A DNA stretch of 64,000 bases from Tubulanus polymorphus (lineage: Eukaryota; Nemertea; Palaeonemertea; Tubulaniformes; Tubulanidae), in the NCBI RefSeq assembly GCF_964204645.1, contig NC_134028.1, forward strand, positions 4,252,501 to 4,316,500. Direction: 5' to 3'. How positions within the stretch are numbered: the first letter of the stretch is position 1; each line of letters opens with the position of its first letter. Both the position numbers and the translations under genes were made by a program. The notes beneath the pieces are model-generated. The model was not told the DNA's origin, did not search any database, and saw only the letters and a program-made list of their open reading frames with translations. Below, piece by piece: positions 49,801 to 62,063 of the stretch.

Positions 49801-52800
49801 AATCCTTTGATAAATGCGCGTGTTCTTCGCGCTAAATTGATATCTTAGATACCGCTAAATACCATAATACTCGGGTACATCCTTTTATTGCGGATTTTCT
49901 GATCTTTTATTAGGTACAACTACCCGAAATGCAGATACGTCAGTTATGTCAGCTATCACGGGCGATTTTCTTGGAACAGCCAAATCTCATCGAATTAGAA
50001 GCCCCTGTAAATATCTGTGGGGACATACACGGCCAGTATGAAGACTTATTGCGACATTTCGATAAGTGTGGGTACCCGCCTGAGGCAAACTATCTCTTTC
50101 TGGGAGATTACGTGGATAGGTGAGTTATTAACGTCATTCTCAGCAGGAGAATTCACTTTTCGCTCACCAAAATAAGCTATTTGCTAAAGTGAAATTGAAA
50201 TCTTGATCATAGTCTGCGCATGCATATACGAATACGTATGTAAGTGGATAGACATTATTTCCAGAAGTATATTTGCCATTCTTTACATACATAATCAAAA
50301 TGAATTGACGAAAGCATGAAAAATGCCATGAAAACAACCGCCTTCTTCCGATTCGTATATCTCGCATATGAAGCAGGCTTGAATGAAAAGAGAACTGATA
50401 AAGAAAAAGTCTTCGCATAAAGCTAGTACGATGTTATCAATTCGCTAGGCGATCCCACGAGGTATTCAGCTATAGCGGCAACATAATTAATACTTCATGG
50501 TTGTCATACGTAGTAATTAAACTACAGGCATCCTCAGTATGAGTTGTGATATATCCGTGAATCGCATTCATCTATCATTAATTACGACGATATCGATTCG
50601 CTTCCGATTATTCATACATATCATCGACTAAAAAAATATCTCATTGATCAGTGTCAATACTATATAGAAATACGTACGTGTATCTTATGTACATACGTCG
50701 GTAAATCGTAGAGATGACCTGCGATATACCGTATGTTAGATGGCAGAATCCGAACATATGCTACAGCGATGTTTACATCGTGAAAACAATTTGAATAATA
50801 TAAACTCCTAAAGAGATAATGTAATCTTGCTAAAGTTATACAATATCTTCCAAAGATAAAACATTGAAAAAACGGGTATTTTGAACGGATTCATTCCTGG
50901 TAATATATCTACTAAAATGAAATTGTTGCTGTTCATTTTTCTTTCCAGAGGTAAACGTTCGCTGGAAACGATATGTCTAGTTCTAGCGTACAAGATTAAG
51001 TATCCAAATAATTTCTTTCTGTTGAGAGGAAACCATGAATGTGCCAGTATCAACAGGTACGTAAATTATTGCCCGTTGCACTAAAAAACCGCTTGATCGA
51101 TTTATTACTCGAGTTTGGGAGCAGACGTTATTATGTATAATTAATTGATTACGATATTTTTCTGTGTTCATTTGTTCTTCTGGTTTTCGAGTCAGGATGC
51201 GATGTGAAAATATATAAAATAGGTTCTGTACCCTTCATAAACATGAATCTGTAAACGATATAATGATCCATGTTTTATATCACAATGGGGGTATATTATG
51301 AGATGATACAGAGTCCTGTCACAGCCAGCGGCAGAAGCGATTGCTCCGTTGCCCTATTGGTTTAAAGCCGCTTCGTCAGTTCTGGTATTGACATTGCAGA
51401 TGATAATTATCCGCCTGAGAGTCGATGGTGTATACGTATGAAATTTGAGTGGCAAAGGAAACGTATATTACTATTTCTGAGGTATCATTATGATTTCCGG
51501 CAAATGAGCGACAACCACTTCAGATATACATACACATATGACGTCATCGGAAATTAGAGCACGGAGTTAAACCATGGACACTGCGACAAGATTAGTGTTA
51601 CAGTTATATGCTCTTTTTTATCATTTATGTACAGGTGACATTGCCATTTTTGACTTTGCGACCAACTTCCGCCAATTGCATTATATAAAACGGTGACAGA
51701 TCTATGAAATTACCCATAATCAACTTCTTTCATTTCCTTGACACTTTTCTTTTTCTTCCTGGTGGTAATTAAGAAATGAATTGTGGAAATGAAGCTTCGT
51801 ACTGTTTATAACTGATATTCACATCGATTCACTCTTCTTTCAAGCCACAGTGTGTTGAACAACTGCATTTAAATGATAAACTGTAGTTTTGAGCTCAAGG
51901 AGAAACATGAACGTTTTCTTGGCCGCCGGTCGATTAAGAATGTGTACTCGAGTTGACAAATGAACCCACAATTGATGATATGTAAATTATTGTTCTAAAG
52001 TTCATCATCATCATTGACGGATCTTTAGAAGGCTTTTGATCCGTTTCGATGTCTCACTTAGTGTTGCCGTACGGCAGTATCCCAGCTTTCGCGTTTGGAA
52101 ATTGGCATTTAATCTTAGTAATATTCGCATTGAAGAACAAAATATCGTTGTTCTAAGATACTTGATTAAATTTATCACAGTATTTGTGTGAATCAACGTA
52201 AGATAATTTTTCCAAACACTCATGATTTGCAGGCACATTTTCGAAAATGAATCTATGATCGATAGGTTTATTTGTCAATATGAATGTGTTTTTTTTTCAT
52301 AAGACGCCTTATAGTGCAACTCTGTGCAGTTCCCGTCTGCTGGGTGAAAGCTCTCCTCGTGAATAAATCTATTCAACGTGCAACGAAATAAGTATAGATT
52401 CTGTTCTTATTCTGTCAGATATTCGCACGGATAATTATGGGAATTAGCGCATAATTTGATATAGTTGCGAATTCTTACGGTGTGACACGTTGTATAGCGT
52501 TTGATGACATGCTAACGTCGTCGTAGTCTAGGAGTCTTGTTTCACTGAAATATCAACTCGTATCATCGTGTAATCCGACGACTGTTACGGCGTAATCTAG
52601 ATTACAAGCAACTAACTTCGATGGGAAAATCAACTATCCATGCACCATACATCGTCACATCATATCCCGCGGTAATATGAAGAATAATGATTTGTTAGAC
52701 TTCAAGTCGGAGACAGTATACATACACGTCCCTGTGAGGGGTGTTCGTGGGTAGCGAATTAAGTCATAATTTCCATTGGAAGGATGTCTATTATTAGCAT

Positions 52801-55800
52801 GCTCGGATACAAGATACAGAAATTCTAAGCCCCGTCCCTCTCGGGATAAGCCGTGATCGGCGAAGTTTTGATGAATTCCCACTTTTTCAATTCATTTCGT
52901 CTAATAATACTGAATTATGTGGGAAACTTGCCATGTGGTCGTGACAACTAAACACAGATGCAATGTAATTTTTCGATCAATTTCGATCGATGTAGCAACT
53001 TACAATGCGGAAAGTGTTGCAGCTATTGCAGACGATAGCTCCTCGGTCAAGGGTCTACATTTGATTAATTCAATGAATATCTTCATTAGGCTTACTGAAT
53101 ACAGTCTGATTTACAGTTTGCGTCGGGTTCAAGTCTGTGTGGAAAGTGTTTAGTAATTCATGTACACACGCCACGCAATTGAAATACTAGAAATCTAGAA
53201 AATTATTGCGTTTAAAGCCGTCGATTGAATCGAGTGTTTCCATGAAAGGGAAAGAAGTATCCACGCAGAGTGACTACAACGCAAAACCAAATCGGGGGAG
53301 GGGTTCACCAAGAACTTTAGTGTCTAATGTACCACGGTGGGTACACAAAATCGTAGAGCAACGTAGATCACTGCGGAGACAACCACTGCCAGGGCTGGGT
53401 GAAGAGAGGGGTAACTCGAGTGATAATGGTAATCAAAACGAAGAATATTGTCTAAAATGAAATAATCAAAAGAGCTCGGGAAACTCGTCCTCCTCGTGGA
53501 TCAACCCCTATAACAATAACGAGTTTGCGATATCTATATTTACAGAATCTACGGATTTTATGACGAGTGCAAAAGACGATATAACATTAAACTGTGGAAA
53601 ACATTCACAGATTGTTTCAACTGTTTACCAATAGGTGAGTTATTGACGTCATTCAATCTAATATGAAAAAAACTTCTTTTGTTCTCGGCAATAAATGGAT
53701 ATCTAGTGCTATCATCAGCCTGTAGATGTGATGAAAATATAATTCATTTGATTATCCAATCTGCCACGATGATGTACCTAACTATCGTCAGCTCTCACTA
53801 GATTTATCTACTTTCTAATATCGATAACATTCATGTGTCATATTCAATAAGTCATATTCAATAAGTAAAATCCAATGTAAGTTATTTGATGCTTTGAGTT
53901 TATTCTACTTCTCGCTCTCTCGTTCTCGCTCCGTCTCTCAATATTTCGTCGCACTTCTGCCAGTTGTGCGCGGTATGAAATTAACCCATAAACACGCAAT
54001 CAAAGTCTTATCGGCTGTGATTGTTTGGAATCTCTCCTGCTCGATCAAATAGGTTTGAACTGAGATCGTAAATTTCGCCGTCTCACTAATCGCCTATCGC
54101 CGTCAAAGTCCCATCGAAGTCCGAATTATTTCTTTCTGAATTGAATTTTCGCTTCGATCGTCCTTCTGGAGCATTTTTTTCGGATGAAAACTGTATACGT
54201 GAAGAACTCCTACTGCGGAAGCTATTTTCACCTTATTAACATTATCCGCATTATGCATACGACAACTTTGCGTCACCACTAGTTGTGGTGACACTCTGTG
54301 GCGCTGTAGGGTATGTGTGATATTTTGATTGAGTTACTTACACTTAACCTCATTCTATTGTTTCAGCTGCATTGATCGAGGGAACGATATTCTGCATGCA
54401 CGGAGGCCTTTCACCGGAGCTTAATGACTTAGATCAGGTGAGAGGGACGCGAGTCCTTACAAAGCTCGGAATAATCTGAAATGTCACGTCGAGGAAATAT
54501 GAACTTCATGTAATAATCCTATTGCTTCTCAAAACGGAGAAGGGAAATGATTAAGAACTTAAGCCGCAATCACACGAGAGTTTTAAACCCGGGCTAATTT
54601 TGGCCCGTGCCAGATTAGGCCAAACTTAAGCCGCAATCACACGAGAGTTTTAGGCTCGGGCTTATTGGCCCGTGCCAGATTAGGCCCAAGCTAACCGTTC
54701 ACACTGGTGCAAAATTGGTCGATGCTTGACACCGGCCAAATTTGGTTCTGGAAACGACCCATCTCGCGTTACCACAGAGTCGTAGCATCGAGTGAGTGAT
54801 TTACACGTGACCGCTTTATCGTCACCGTGTGATCACGTTCATCCCGGAAGTATTCAAATGGCCTAGGCCAATCCTTCTCTGAAAAAAAATGATCATAGCA
54901 TGTTTGATTGTAATATGGTTTTCATATCATGTTATCTGAGATACCATCTTCGCCAGGATTTTGCCCTACATCAACTGTCGGTCTATAGAAAATGTAAATC
55001 TCAGAATATCATTGACGGGAAGTAGAGATTGCCACGAACGCCGTTGATTACTGTTTGTACTTTCCTCTGGGTTTGAGAGCTATGCAAACTTCCCCTTGAC
55101 GCTTATATGCATGGGCGATGCCTTGGTGAGAGATTTCATCTGCGAGGATTTAAAACATCACATCTATCGCGATGCTATATGAAGACCATCTCGAAAGACT
55201 ACCTTAATTAGAAATATGTGAAAATGAATCGAAATTGTTGCTGTTGTTTGCAAGACTTAGCTTGTATCTGTTTTTCAGACCAGGCGACACTCATTTTGTT
55301 TCTTTCGATTCTTTTTATTGCAGTTGCGAGAAATCGAAAGGCCGATGGATGTTCCCGATAATGGATTAGTTTGTGATCTACTATGGTCTGATCCTGATGA
55401 GGTAAGGTTTACTCTCGACCATGTCAATATACAAACGATATAGAAGCGAGCCCTCGGAATGAGGATTCTGATGGAAGTTTTATTTGATTGCTCTACTCTC
55501 ACTAATCAGAAGATTGATGATAAAATAAAGGCAATAAAATGTCATTTATCACCTTCTAACAAGCGCAATATCATAAAATGCATTACATTTTGTGTTTCAT
55601 AATGATCTAAAATCTAATCGTTGTATTGAATACAGAAAAGCTCTTAATACATGTGGAGTCAACCCCTGATAAACCGCCACCTCGTCCATAACGCCAGGCT
55701 TTTTTTCTGAGGACTGTTTACGTACCTTGGAACTACTCCAAATTAAGCCCGATATACCGCTATATCCTATACTCTATATACATCACCGATGTGAGGTCGG

Positions 55801-56897
55801 GTTATTGGGGATTTATCGTTTAATACTATGTTGAAGTTGATGATATTTCAGGATATAACGGGTTGGGGTGAGAATGATCGTGGTGTGTCCTATACATTCG
55901 GCGGTGACGTTGTCCGCCATTTTCTGAAGAAGCAAGATTGCAGTTTGATAGTAAGAGCGCATCAGGTATGTGTCAGAAGAAATTGAAGAAAATCGCGATA
56001 TCAATCTTAAGATATACCGTGGGGGCGAGATGCACAGTCGTGACTTACGTTAGTCCGAAAGTGGTCTTAAATCATCAGACTGGTCGGGGGTCTTAAGTTG
56101 TTAGATTAGGCATGGACGTAGTCTTAGCCTGGTCTTAAATCTAAGCCACGACCGTGGAACAGGTCCCTTGGTTTTACGATGTTCTATAAGCTTGACATAG
56201 GAGTATTATGTGAAAAGTGCGAGTGACATATATGTAGACATCGTGAAGTCTAGGAGTTCTTCGACGGCAATATTGATCGGGTGGTTTATTTGTATTCATA
56301 GAATTTCTCTCGCTGATCAAATTGAGATTGCCTTCTAGACACGAAGTCTTATCGCCAAAATATCCGATTTCACGCAATGAATTGCGTATTTTCCATTTCC
56401 GAATTTGACATTTTGTTTTGACGTAATTCGTTGCTCATATCCTTTTCATTTGATAACATACAGGTTGTTGAAGATGGATACCAGTTCTTTCAGAAACGAA
56501 AGGTATAAAAATCGCTGCTTCAAATAAACTGCGCATTTATATATCTGTTTCCATCCCGCATTTTGATTTGCGTAAGCCACTATTTGGTTGAGGACCAATT
56601 ACTGTTACGGATGTCATCAAAGCCAGGTTTATTTTTTATTTCAGCTTGTAACACTGTTCAGTGCGCCGAATTATTGCGGTGAATTCGACAACGCAGCTGC
56701 CGTCATGATAGTCTCTGAAGATCTCACATGTTCGTTCAAAATACTGCCCGTAAGTAATAGAGATCGAAAACCACGTATTTAGTACGTACTTAATTCAGTG
56801 TGGCATGCTTATGTAAATACGATATCATCTCTAATTCTCTTTCTAGCCGGAAAAAGGGAAGATTATATCACTCGATTCGAAAAATAGTAAAAAATGA
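46827..56897 (+). CDS. divergent PP1-type serine/threonine protein phosphatase catalytic subunit
   Basis: Ten coding exons: 46827-46904, 49914-50119, 50949-51056, 53546-53634, 54367-54437, 55324-55401, 55852-55965, 56464-56502, 56645-56749 and 56847-56897. All have GT-AG ends and phases agree; 312 aa. Metal and catalytic residues are all present, one residue earlier than in human PP1-alpha: D63/H65 (GDIHGQ), D91 (GDYVDRG), N123/H124 (GNHE), H172 (HGG), RAHQ and [11 protein letters not shown]. So the enzyme should be an active two-metal phosphatase. Compared with canonical PP1 (about 330 aa) the N-terminus is altered and the segment after FCMHGG is divergent ([20 protein letters not shown]). 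The C-terminal tail is shortened to a Lys/Ser-rich end, without the TPPR site phosphorylated by CDK in PP1. It is probably a lineage-specific or tissue-specific paralogue acting with RVxF-type partners. The start is the first ATG of a short exon that carries the PP1-like helix [11 protein letters not shown]. Confidence 0.95.
46905..49913 (+). other. first intron of the PP1 gene
   Basis: A 3-kb intron with donor gtaaaa and acceptor ttttattag. No nested gene or clear repeat was recognised. Confidence 0.8.
51057..53545 (+). other. third intron of the PP1 gene
   Basis: Donor gtacgt, acceptor atttacag. It contains an 84-codon open frame (53206-53460) that lacks similarity and suitable splice sites, so it is treated as chance. 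Confidence 0.75.
54556..54690. repeat. two-copy tandem repeat, period 67
   Basis: 'aacttaagccgcaatcacac' starts at 54556 and again at 54623. Each unit ends with 'cccgtgccagattaggcc'. It lies in the PP1 intron 54438-55323 and is probably part of a transposon remnant. Confidence 0.75.
56035..56161. mobile_element. MITE-like element, second copy of the 9520-9640 family
   Basis: Ends (ACAGTCGTGACTTACG and, on the other strand, CCACGGTCGTGGCTTAGA) are imperfect inverted repeats. The interior matches the 9.5-kb copy in reverse orientation. It lies in the PP1 intron 55966-56463. Confidence 0.7.
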
Positions 56898-57607
56898 TAA
56901 TCATTGAATCCATAGAAAACTATTACTGTGTATATAGATAATTAATTCAATATAAAACACACGATCGGTCATGTGTTTAATTCTAGAGATAACGATTAAG
57001 ACGCGAAGTCGAATTAAACAGAATGTATATATGTTTCATTACTCTTTGTTAAACACGTTGAAAATAAGAAGACAGGTTTATTATTAATCATGGTAAAGTA
57101 TAATCTTCAGTTGATACGGATCAGAAGAGAAATGTCATGTCCGTATTGTAGTCCAATGATAAAGATTTTTAACGCATTTTGAACGCTTCAGTTCTATCCA
57201 TTGTCCCAATTCAGCTATGGAAGCTGGCTCGGTAATCTTGGGAGTAGGTAATTAGAGGTTATATGTAATTGTGCTGCGGCCAGTTACTTGAAACTTGTTT
57301 CAAGTGGATGAAAATATCATTGCAACAATGGTGCGTCGACCAGATAACTCCATCCAACATTTGGCCAACTGAAATCTGGTCCTCAAAAAGCGAGGACCTG
57401 TAGACTCTGTTATAGCTGAATAAACTAACTAAATCTCCATTCAGCAAAATCTAACCTTTTAAGGTTGTGAAGTATTATGATATTGTCAACGTTACGAACT
57501 GCAACTGCTATGAAATTTAGGTATGCAAGGTTTGATATGATAAGAGTGTTGAGAATTTCCAAGACGTTGAGGTATATTGTTATTGTTATGTTAGTACACA
57601 ATGTATA

Positions 57608-57772
57608 CGGTGGAATCTCGTTACAATGAATTTCTGGGGACCAGAAAATTGTTCATTATAACCGATAGTTCGTTGCATCTGCTATGAAATTGTTGAAATT
57701 GTGAATTTGGGACGAAATTCTAGGTTTGTAATCATAACTGATAAATCGTACCGATATAACAAGGTTCCACTG
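57608..57772. mobile_element. pogo/Tigger-like MITE
   Basis: The left end CGGTGGAATCTCGTTACAAT and the right end, complement CAGTGGAACCTTGTTATATC, are inverted repeats of the CAGTGGAACCTCGTTATAA type known from pogo/Tigger elements. The left flank is TA. At 165 bp there is no coding capacity. It lies in the presumed 3' untranslated region of the PP1 gene, so the transcript would carry it. Confidence 0.7.
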
Positions 57773-57931
57773 TGTATATGTTCAAAAGTATATCTATTTG
57801 TTGGCATTTATATATTCTGACGTAATGAAATATGAAAACAAATTCTATTTTGATTGTATAATTGTGTTGTCATTATTGATCTAGTAAATACTGTATTTTG
57901 TTGATGTCGTGAATTTTATCATATGATGTAA

Positions 57932-57937
57932 AATAAA
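57932..57937 (+). terminator. candidate poly(A) signal of the PP1 gene
   Basis: AATAAA about 1 kb after the stop codon, followed by T- and GT-rich sequence (ttttatgagc...tgtcgttcatttgtgt). The convergent MGMT signal lies about 170 bases beyond. Confidence 0.5.
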
Positions 57938-58105
57938 TTAGATTTTATGAGCTATGCGATTGTCGTTCATTTGTGTCGCGGCGACCGCCGTATCTTTATA
58001 ATCACGAGACATCAAGTGACGTTCCATCCACCGCATCCATCGTTGAGAGAGATATTAAACAAACACAAAATCTGATTCTTAGCGAGCAACATTTTTTTAG
58101 CACAT

Positions 58106-58111
58106 TTTATT
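58106..58111 (-). terminator. candidate poly(A) signal of MGMT
   Basis: AATAAA on the minus strand about 0.7 kb after the MGMT stop. With the PP1 signal at 57932 the two convergent transcripts would end within about 170 bases of each other. Confidence 0.45.
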
Positions 58112-58793
58112 AGAAAATGTTTCAAAAAATTTTTAACTGAAAAAAGATCGTTTTAACGCTTGGTAAATGCATTTACAAATTAAGGCAACGCCCCAACTCT
58201 AGTCCTACATAAACAATGCCTCGAACTAGGGGTGGATCTAATCAGTGCTATTTTGGGGTCCCGACCCTTGCCTTCCCATTGAGGCTAACCTTTTTTTATT
58301 TGTCGAGATAGCGAGGGTCAAGTTTGCAAATTTATTTCTTCGAAAATGACTAACGCCGAGGGTTTTCAAAGATCTGTCCCTCTGTGAATGAACACACTAC
58401 AGATATACAGTAGTGCAGTCAGCATTTATAATGATTAACACCTAGATAAATTTACAGAGATTAACACCTGGTCAATTTAGAGACACTCCCTTGTGACATG
58501 GATCGACCTCAAGTCACGAAGCATCAGTTCTATTTTAAGATTGAGCAAAATACCTGCCATATAAAAATACACGTATGTTGTTTCATGCACAAAAATATCG
58601 AGCTATACATCAACATTTAAGGAATCAAGTAGTGATATGAACCCTGTTAAACTATGTCCGGCAGTAAATCAAATTCACATAACACCGAGATGAAAGTTTT
58701 AACAATCCCAAAAATATCCGACTTTCCGATAAATCATTCAAATCACAATCGTTTGCTGTAAAGTTTAAATCGAATTACGCCGCGACGAATCAA

Positions 58794-60621
58794 CTACAGA
58801 ACTGCGACCCCTTCGTGATTCAGAAGCCACTTTTTAACGAGATTTCTTCGGCCCCCGCAATATTCTCCTAATTGTCCGGTTTGACGGATGACGCGATGAC
58901 ACGGAATTATCAACTGAATCGGATTCATTTTCAGGGTGTGTCCGACTGCGCGAGCCGTGTTTACGTTTCCACACATCGTCGCTAATTGTCCGTACGACAC
59001 GATCCGAGCGAAGCTGATCTCGTCGGCTAAAATTCGCCAGACTTTCTCCGTGAACGAACCTAAAAAAGGAAACCGTAAATTCTAATTATTTCTCACAGAG
59101 TTTTTCAGATCAGGGAATCTGAAATTCGCTGATATTTCTCCGACCAAAATTTATTGCGCTGTTTCTGTGCGAGGTTCCTTGGGGATCATTCATTTATTAC
59201 GTACGCATGAAATTTGACTTTTTCTACCCCCTCCTCCCTGTACGCAAAATCGGCCATTTTTCCATACACATTAAGCATTACAGTACGCAATTGCACTTAC
59301 CCCTCCCCCTCCCCTAATGTGTAAGTAATAAATGAATGATCGCCTAGCAGTCAGCAATAACGACGAGACACCGAAAATTCAAATTGATTGCTCGACTATT
59401 TAAGAACCGACCAAATATAAACTGCTGCTTTATTTGCCCGTCAATTACAGCATTGCGTCTTGCTGGACCAGTGGTAACAGTGCATTAAAAAATCTAGGTA
59501 AATGTACAGCATTGATTAGGTTCGTTCCAAACTGATCCATTTCGGGTTCGGGCCAAATTAGAATGGACAGCGACGGTGTGCAGACATTGTATGGAAGTTT
59601 TCTAGTTGCGTTTTAAGGTGTAAATTAACTTACCTTTCTTGGTGTGAACGAAGCAGATATTTGGACGAGTTTGAGCAGGAGCTTCAGTTTTATTATGGAA
59701 GTACGTATTAAGCCATTGAATACACATCAACACTGATTTATACACATATCCGTTGTCTTGATAAAGCTGCGATTTTAAACTGACTTCAATACTGAAAATA
59801 CATTTTCATGAAAATTGTAGTTTATCAGTTAATTGGTTGCTAACACTGTCCTCATTTGCCAGAGTTTGATTGCCTCCCGCCAAAGCTCACAACAAAACCC
59901 TTGCCACAAACCCTTCATTGCTCAAGATTTCTAGGGAGGACAGGTTGCCGCTAAGCAGCCACCAGAGTATGCATTAAGCCAATCAGATGCACTGTTTTTC
60001 ACCGGCAGAATTGCTACGCATCTGATTGGCTAGTTAGTCACCTAATCGTTGGCGGTAAGCTTTTTATAATCGGATGGGCATTTATTACTGATATAATATG
60101 ATTTCAATGGTTAAAATCGATATGGAATAAATAAATATGTTATATTTAATTTCATCTCGGTTGATCTCGGTTCATCTCGGTAAAATAAATCATCTCGGTA
60201 ATAAGGATGACCGTATACGTGTGGTTTGTGAAAATATCCGATTGTGAAACTAAACCACAGACAGGTTACTGACTACTGATTGGCTAGATACATAGACTGG
60301 TGGCTGCTTAGCAGTAACCTGTCCGCCCAAGAAATCTCGGTCAACATAAAAGTCCATTGAAGGGTTAAGGCCAGAGTTTATGTTGCTGCGAACTTCGGCG
60401 CAAGAGACAATCAAACCCTGGCAAGCGAGGATGGTTTCGTTACCGACTTACCTCATGTCAACTTTAAAAGTCGAATCATCGATCTCTTGTACTTGCTGCA
60501 GAGAATGAATCCCTTTAGGACATGTTTCCAGATCCATGTCACCGATAGGTGTGCGTAACACGTACGTATTCGTCGGCCCATGGTGACAAGCAATCGGCCG
60601 TTTCCTGCGTGCTGTTGACAT
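58794..60621 (-). CDS. MGMT: methylated-DNA-protein-cysteine methyltransferase (O6-alkylguanine-DNA alkyltransferase)
   Basis: Three coding exons on the minus strand: 60621-60452, 59791-59634 and 59059-58794, phases 2 and 1, giving 197 aa (human about 207). The enzyme transfers the alkyl group from O6-alkylguanine to its own cysteine in a suicide reaction in the nucleus. The active site is IIPCHRV with Cys163 as acceptor. ARAVG carries the Arg finger (R146) that flips the base, and SYGQLA begins the DNA-binding helix-turn-helix. The N-domain keeps probable zinc ligands seen in vertebrate MGMT: Cys12, Cys34 and His39 (TCPKGIH), and a His near 106. A stop codon (TAG) lies three codons upstream of the chosen ATG, which supports it. 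Intron 1 (59792-60451) is almost filled by a foldback element, and intron 2 contains a small MITE. The C-terminus ends soon after WLLNHEG, without the long disordered tail of mammalian MGMT. Confidence 0.96.
59181..59343. mobile_element. small MITE in MGMT intron 2, similar ends to the 40.1/43.2 kb family
   Basis: The left end GATCATTCATTTATTACGTA and the right end TAAGTAATAAATGAATGATC are inverted repeats. The interior is C-rich ('cccctcctccct', 'cccctccccctcccc'), the complement of the G-tracts in the two larger elements. The shared plan (TTCATAAATTACGT-like ends plus poly-purine tracts) suggests a related family. Confidence 0.65.
59849..60431. mobile_element. foldback element with long inverted repeats in MGMT intron 1
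   Basis: Left arm (59849-60030) and right arm (about 60270-60431) are inverted copies of about 150 bases. Both contain 'ggacaggtt', 'gctaagcagccacca', 'gccagrgtttgattg' and 'gccaatcag' in the same order when read inward. The centre is AT-rich with four 'tctcggt' words near 60160-60200. No protein is encoded. The arms have diverged, so the insertion is not recent. Confidence 0.75.
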
Positions 60622-61335
60622 AATGCACTATCACTGTGCTGTCTGCGCGAAAACAATTAAAAAAACCGAGAGTGAATGAATGTAAATTAAAATACTGAAA
60701 CTGGTCAGCAGTACCTAGGATATTGGGGTCAAAACTTTGCGTCAGGCCTGGTTGGTACAGTGGAAAACTTACAAAACAACAAAAGCCTAAGGATTCCCCC
60801 ATCTATTTGAATTATTTTACTTTAACTCGGCCGTTTCTATATTGTTTATCCGAATGATTTTCATGAATAGAATATGTCGATTTGAGATGTTAAAATCTAT
60901 AAATACCTGGATAAATTTAACAACAACAAATGCGCTGTAATAAGTATTTCTACGTCATGTATTTTTTTCGTCCTTACTAAAATCGACCAGAGCACCACCT
61001 AGCAGCATCACCTTTTCAAACTGCAAGTCACCTAATTAGGTTCGAGTCCCAATGCGCGCACGATTTCTATGACCTACGCCCGGCCTTATCGTATCCGTAT
61101 CGTATCGTTCTTGCAACCAACGCCGGGGAAACTAAACAATTAGACTTTCGGTGTTTCTCTTTCTAACTTTTCCAAATTGTTCATCGCGCATCGGTAATAT
61201 CAGTTCGGACTAAGTAATTCTCAGTTCATATTGTTTTGTCATCCATATTATTGTTTTGTCAAAAGTGTGCTATGTACCACGGCCCACGAGACTAGTGCAG
61301 AAAAAAACATATTCTTGTTTTAAAAGAAAATCTAA

Positions 61336-61341
61336 TTTATT
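61336..61341 (-). terminator. poly(A) signal overlapping the dispanin stop codon
   Basis: The minus strand reads TCT GAA TAA A: the AATAAA hexamer includes the stop codon TAA (61339-61337). If used, the 3' untranslated region would be only about 20 bases. Confidence 0.5.
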
Positions 61342-62063
61342 CAGAGGAAGCCGCGATCGATCCTATAAATGACGCCACTCCAACTAAGATTATTACGTAG
61401 TAAATAATTACAGCAAGCACAATAACGACACCAAGCACGATTCCTGCAATGCCCAAACCCTTCACTGTCTTACTCTTATTCTGGGCATCATGATATTGGC
61501 CAGTGCGCCACAATTCGTCAATCTGAAAGAAATAAATTCACCACATTTGAAACAATGCTGCTATCATCGCGGAGTTTAGTTGAATCGGGGTTGTCGGAAA
61601 TTTCGGAAAATCGGTATTTTGCAAAATGCACAATGTCTTTCTTACCTGGAGTGAAAAAATAAGCGCTGGTATGCCAAGTGGTGCAAAGAAAATCAAAGCG
61701 AATACAGCTAAAACCAAATGATTACTCGGTTTATTAATGACTTGGGCTTCCACTGCCGGAGGCTGCATTACGACCGGTGGTACTTGATGTTGTTGCTGGC
61801 CTTCCATTTTCTTGGTCTGGTCTAAATAAAGAAAAAGAGCATGATTCGTAATGTATAATGCGATTGTGACACAATATCAGTAATATATGTAAGAAGATGA
61901 AATTTACTTGTAGCAGCAATAAACTCTTCGACCACACCGTCAGCGTTCAAAACGTCTTTTGGCACGTGGTGGTTGGTTTCTATGGTATTCGTTAAAACAA
62001 AACGGTTGTCCTCGTGATGCCTCGCCGTGTATCCACTGGATACAACTTTATTGTTAATGTCTT
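61337..62063 (-). CDS. CD225/dispanin-family two-transmembrane protein (5' end incomplete)
   Basis: Exons on the minus strand: 62063-61908 (possible upstream coding exon), 61821-61646 and 61522-61337. The last two form the recognised part: from the in-frame ATG at 61807 a Gln/Pro/Val-rich cytoplasmic tail (MEGQQQHQVPPVVMQPP) leads into the CD225 domain. Helix 1 is NHLVLAVFALIFFAPLGIPALIFS and the intracellular loop ELWRTGQYHDAQNKSKTVK has the GD/GA..A-type spacing. Helix 2 is LGIAGIVLGVVIVLAVIIYYV. Dispanins include IFITMs, PRRT and TUSC5-like proteins that shape vesicle membranes and fusion. This one has no Cys beside helix 1, so the usual palmitoylation site is absent. The frame stays open upstream through exon 62063-61908 with compatible phases (1 in, 1 out), so a longer N-terminus is possible. 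If the protein starts at 61807 it has about 115 residues. Confidence 0.85.

Noticed and set aside
53206-53460. 84-codon frame just upstream of PP1 exon 4
   Set aside because: It does not begin or end at usable splice sites in PP1 phase and has no PP1 or other similarity.
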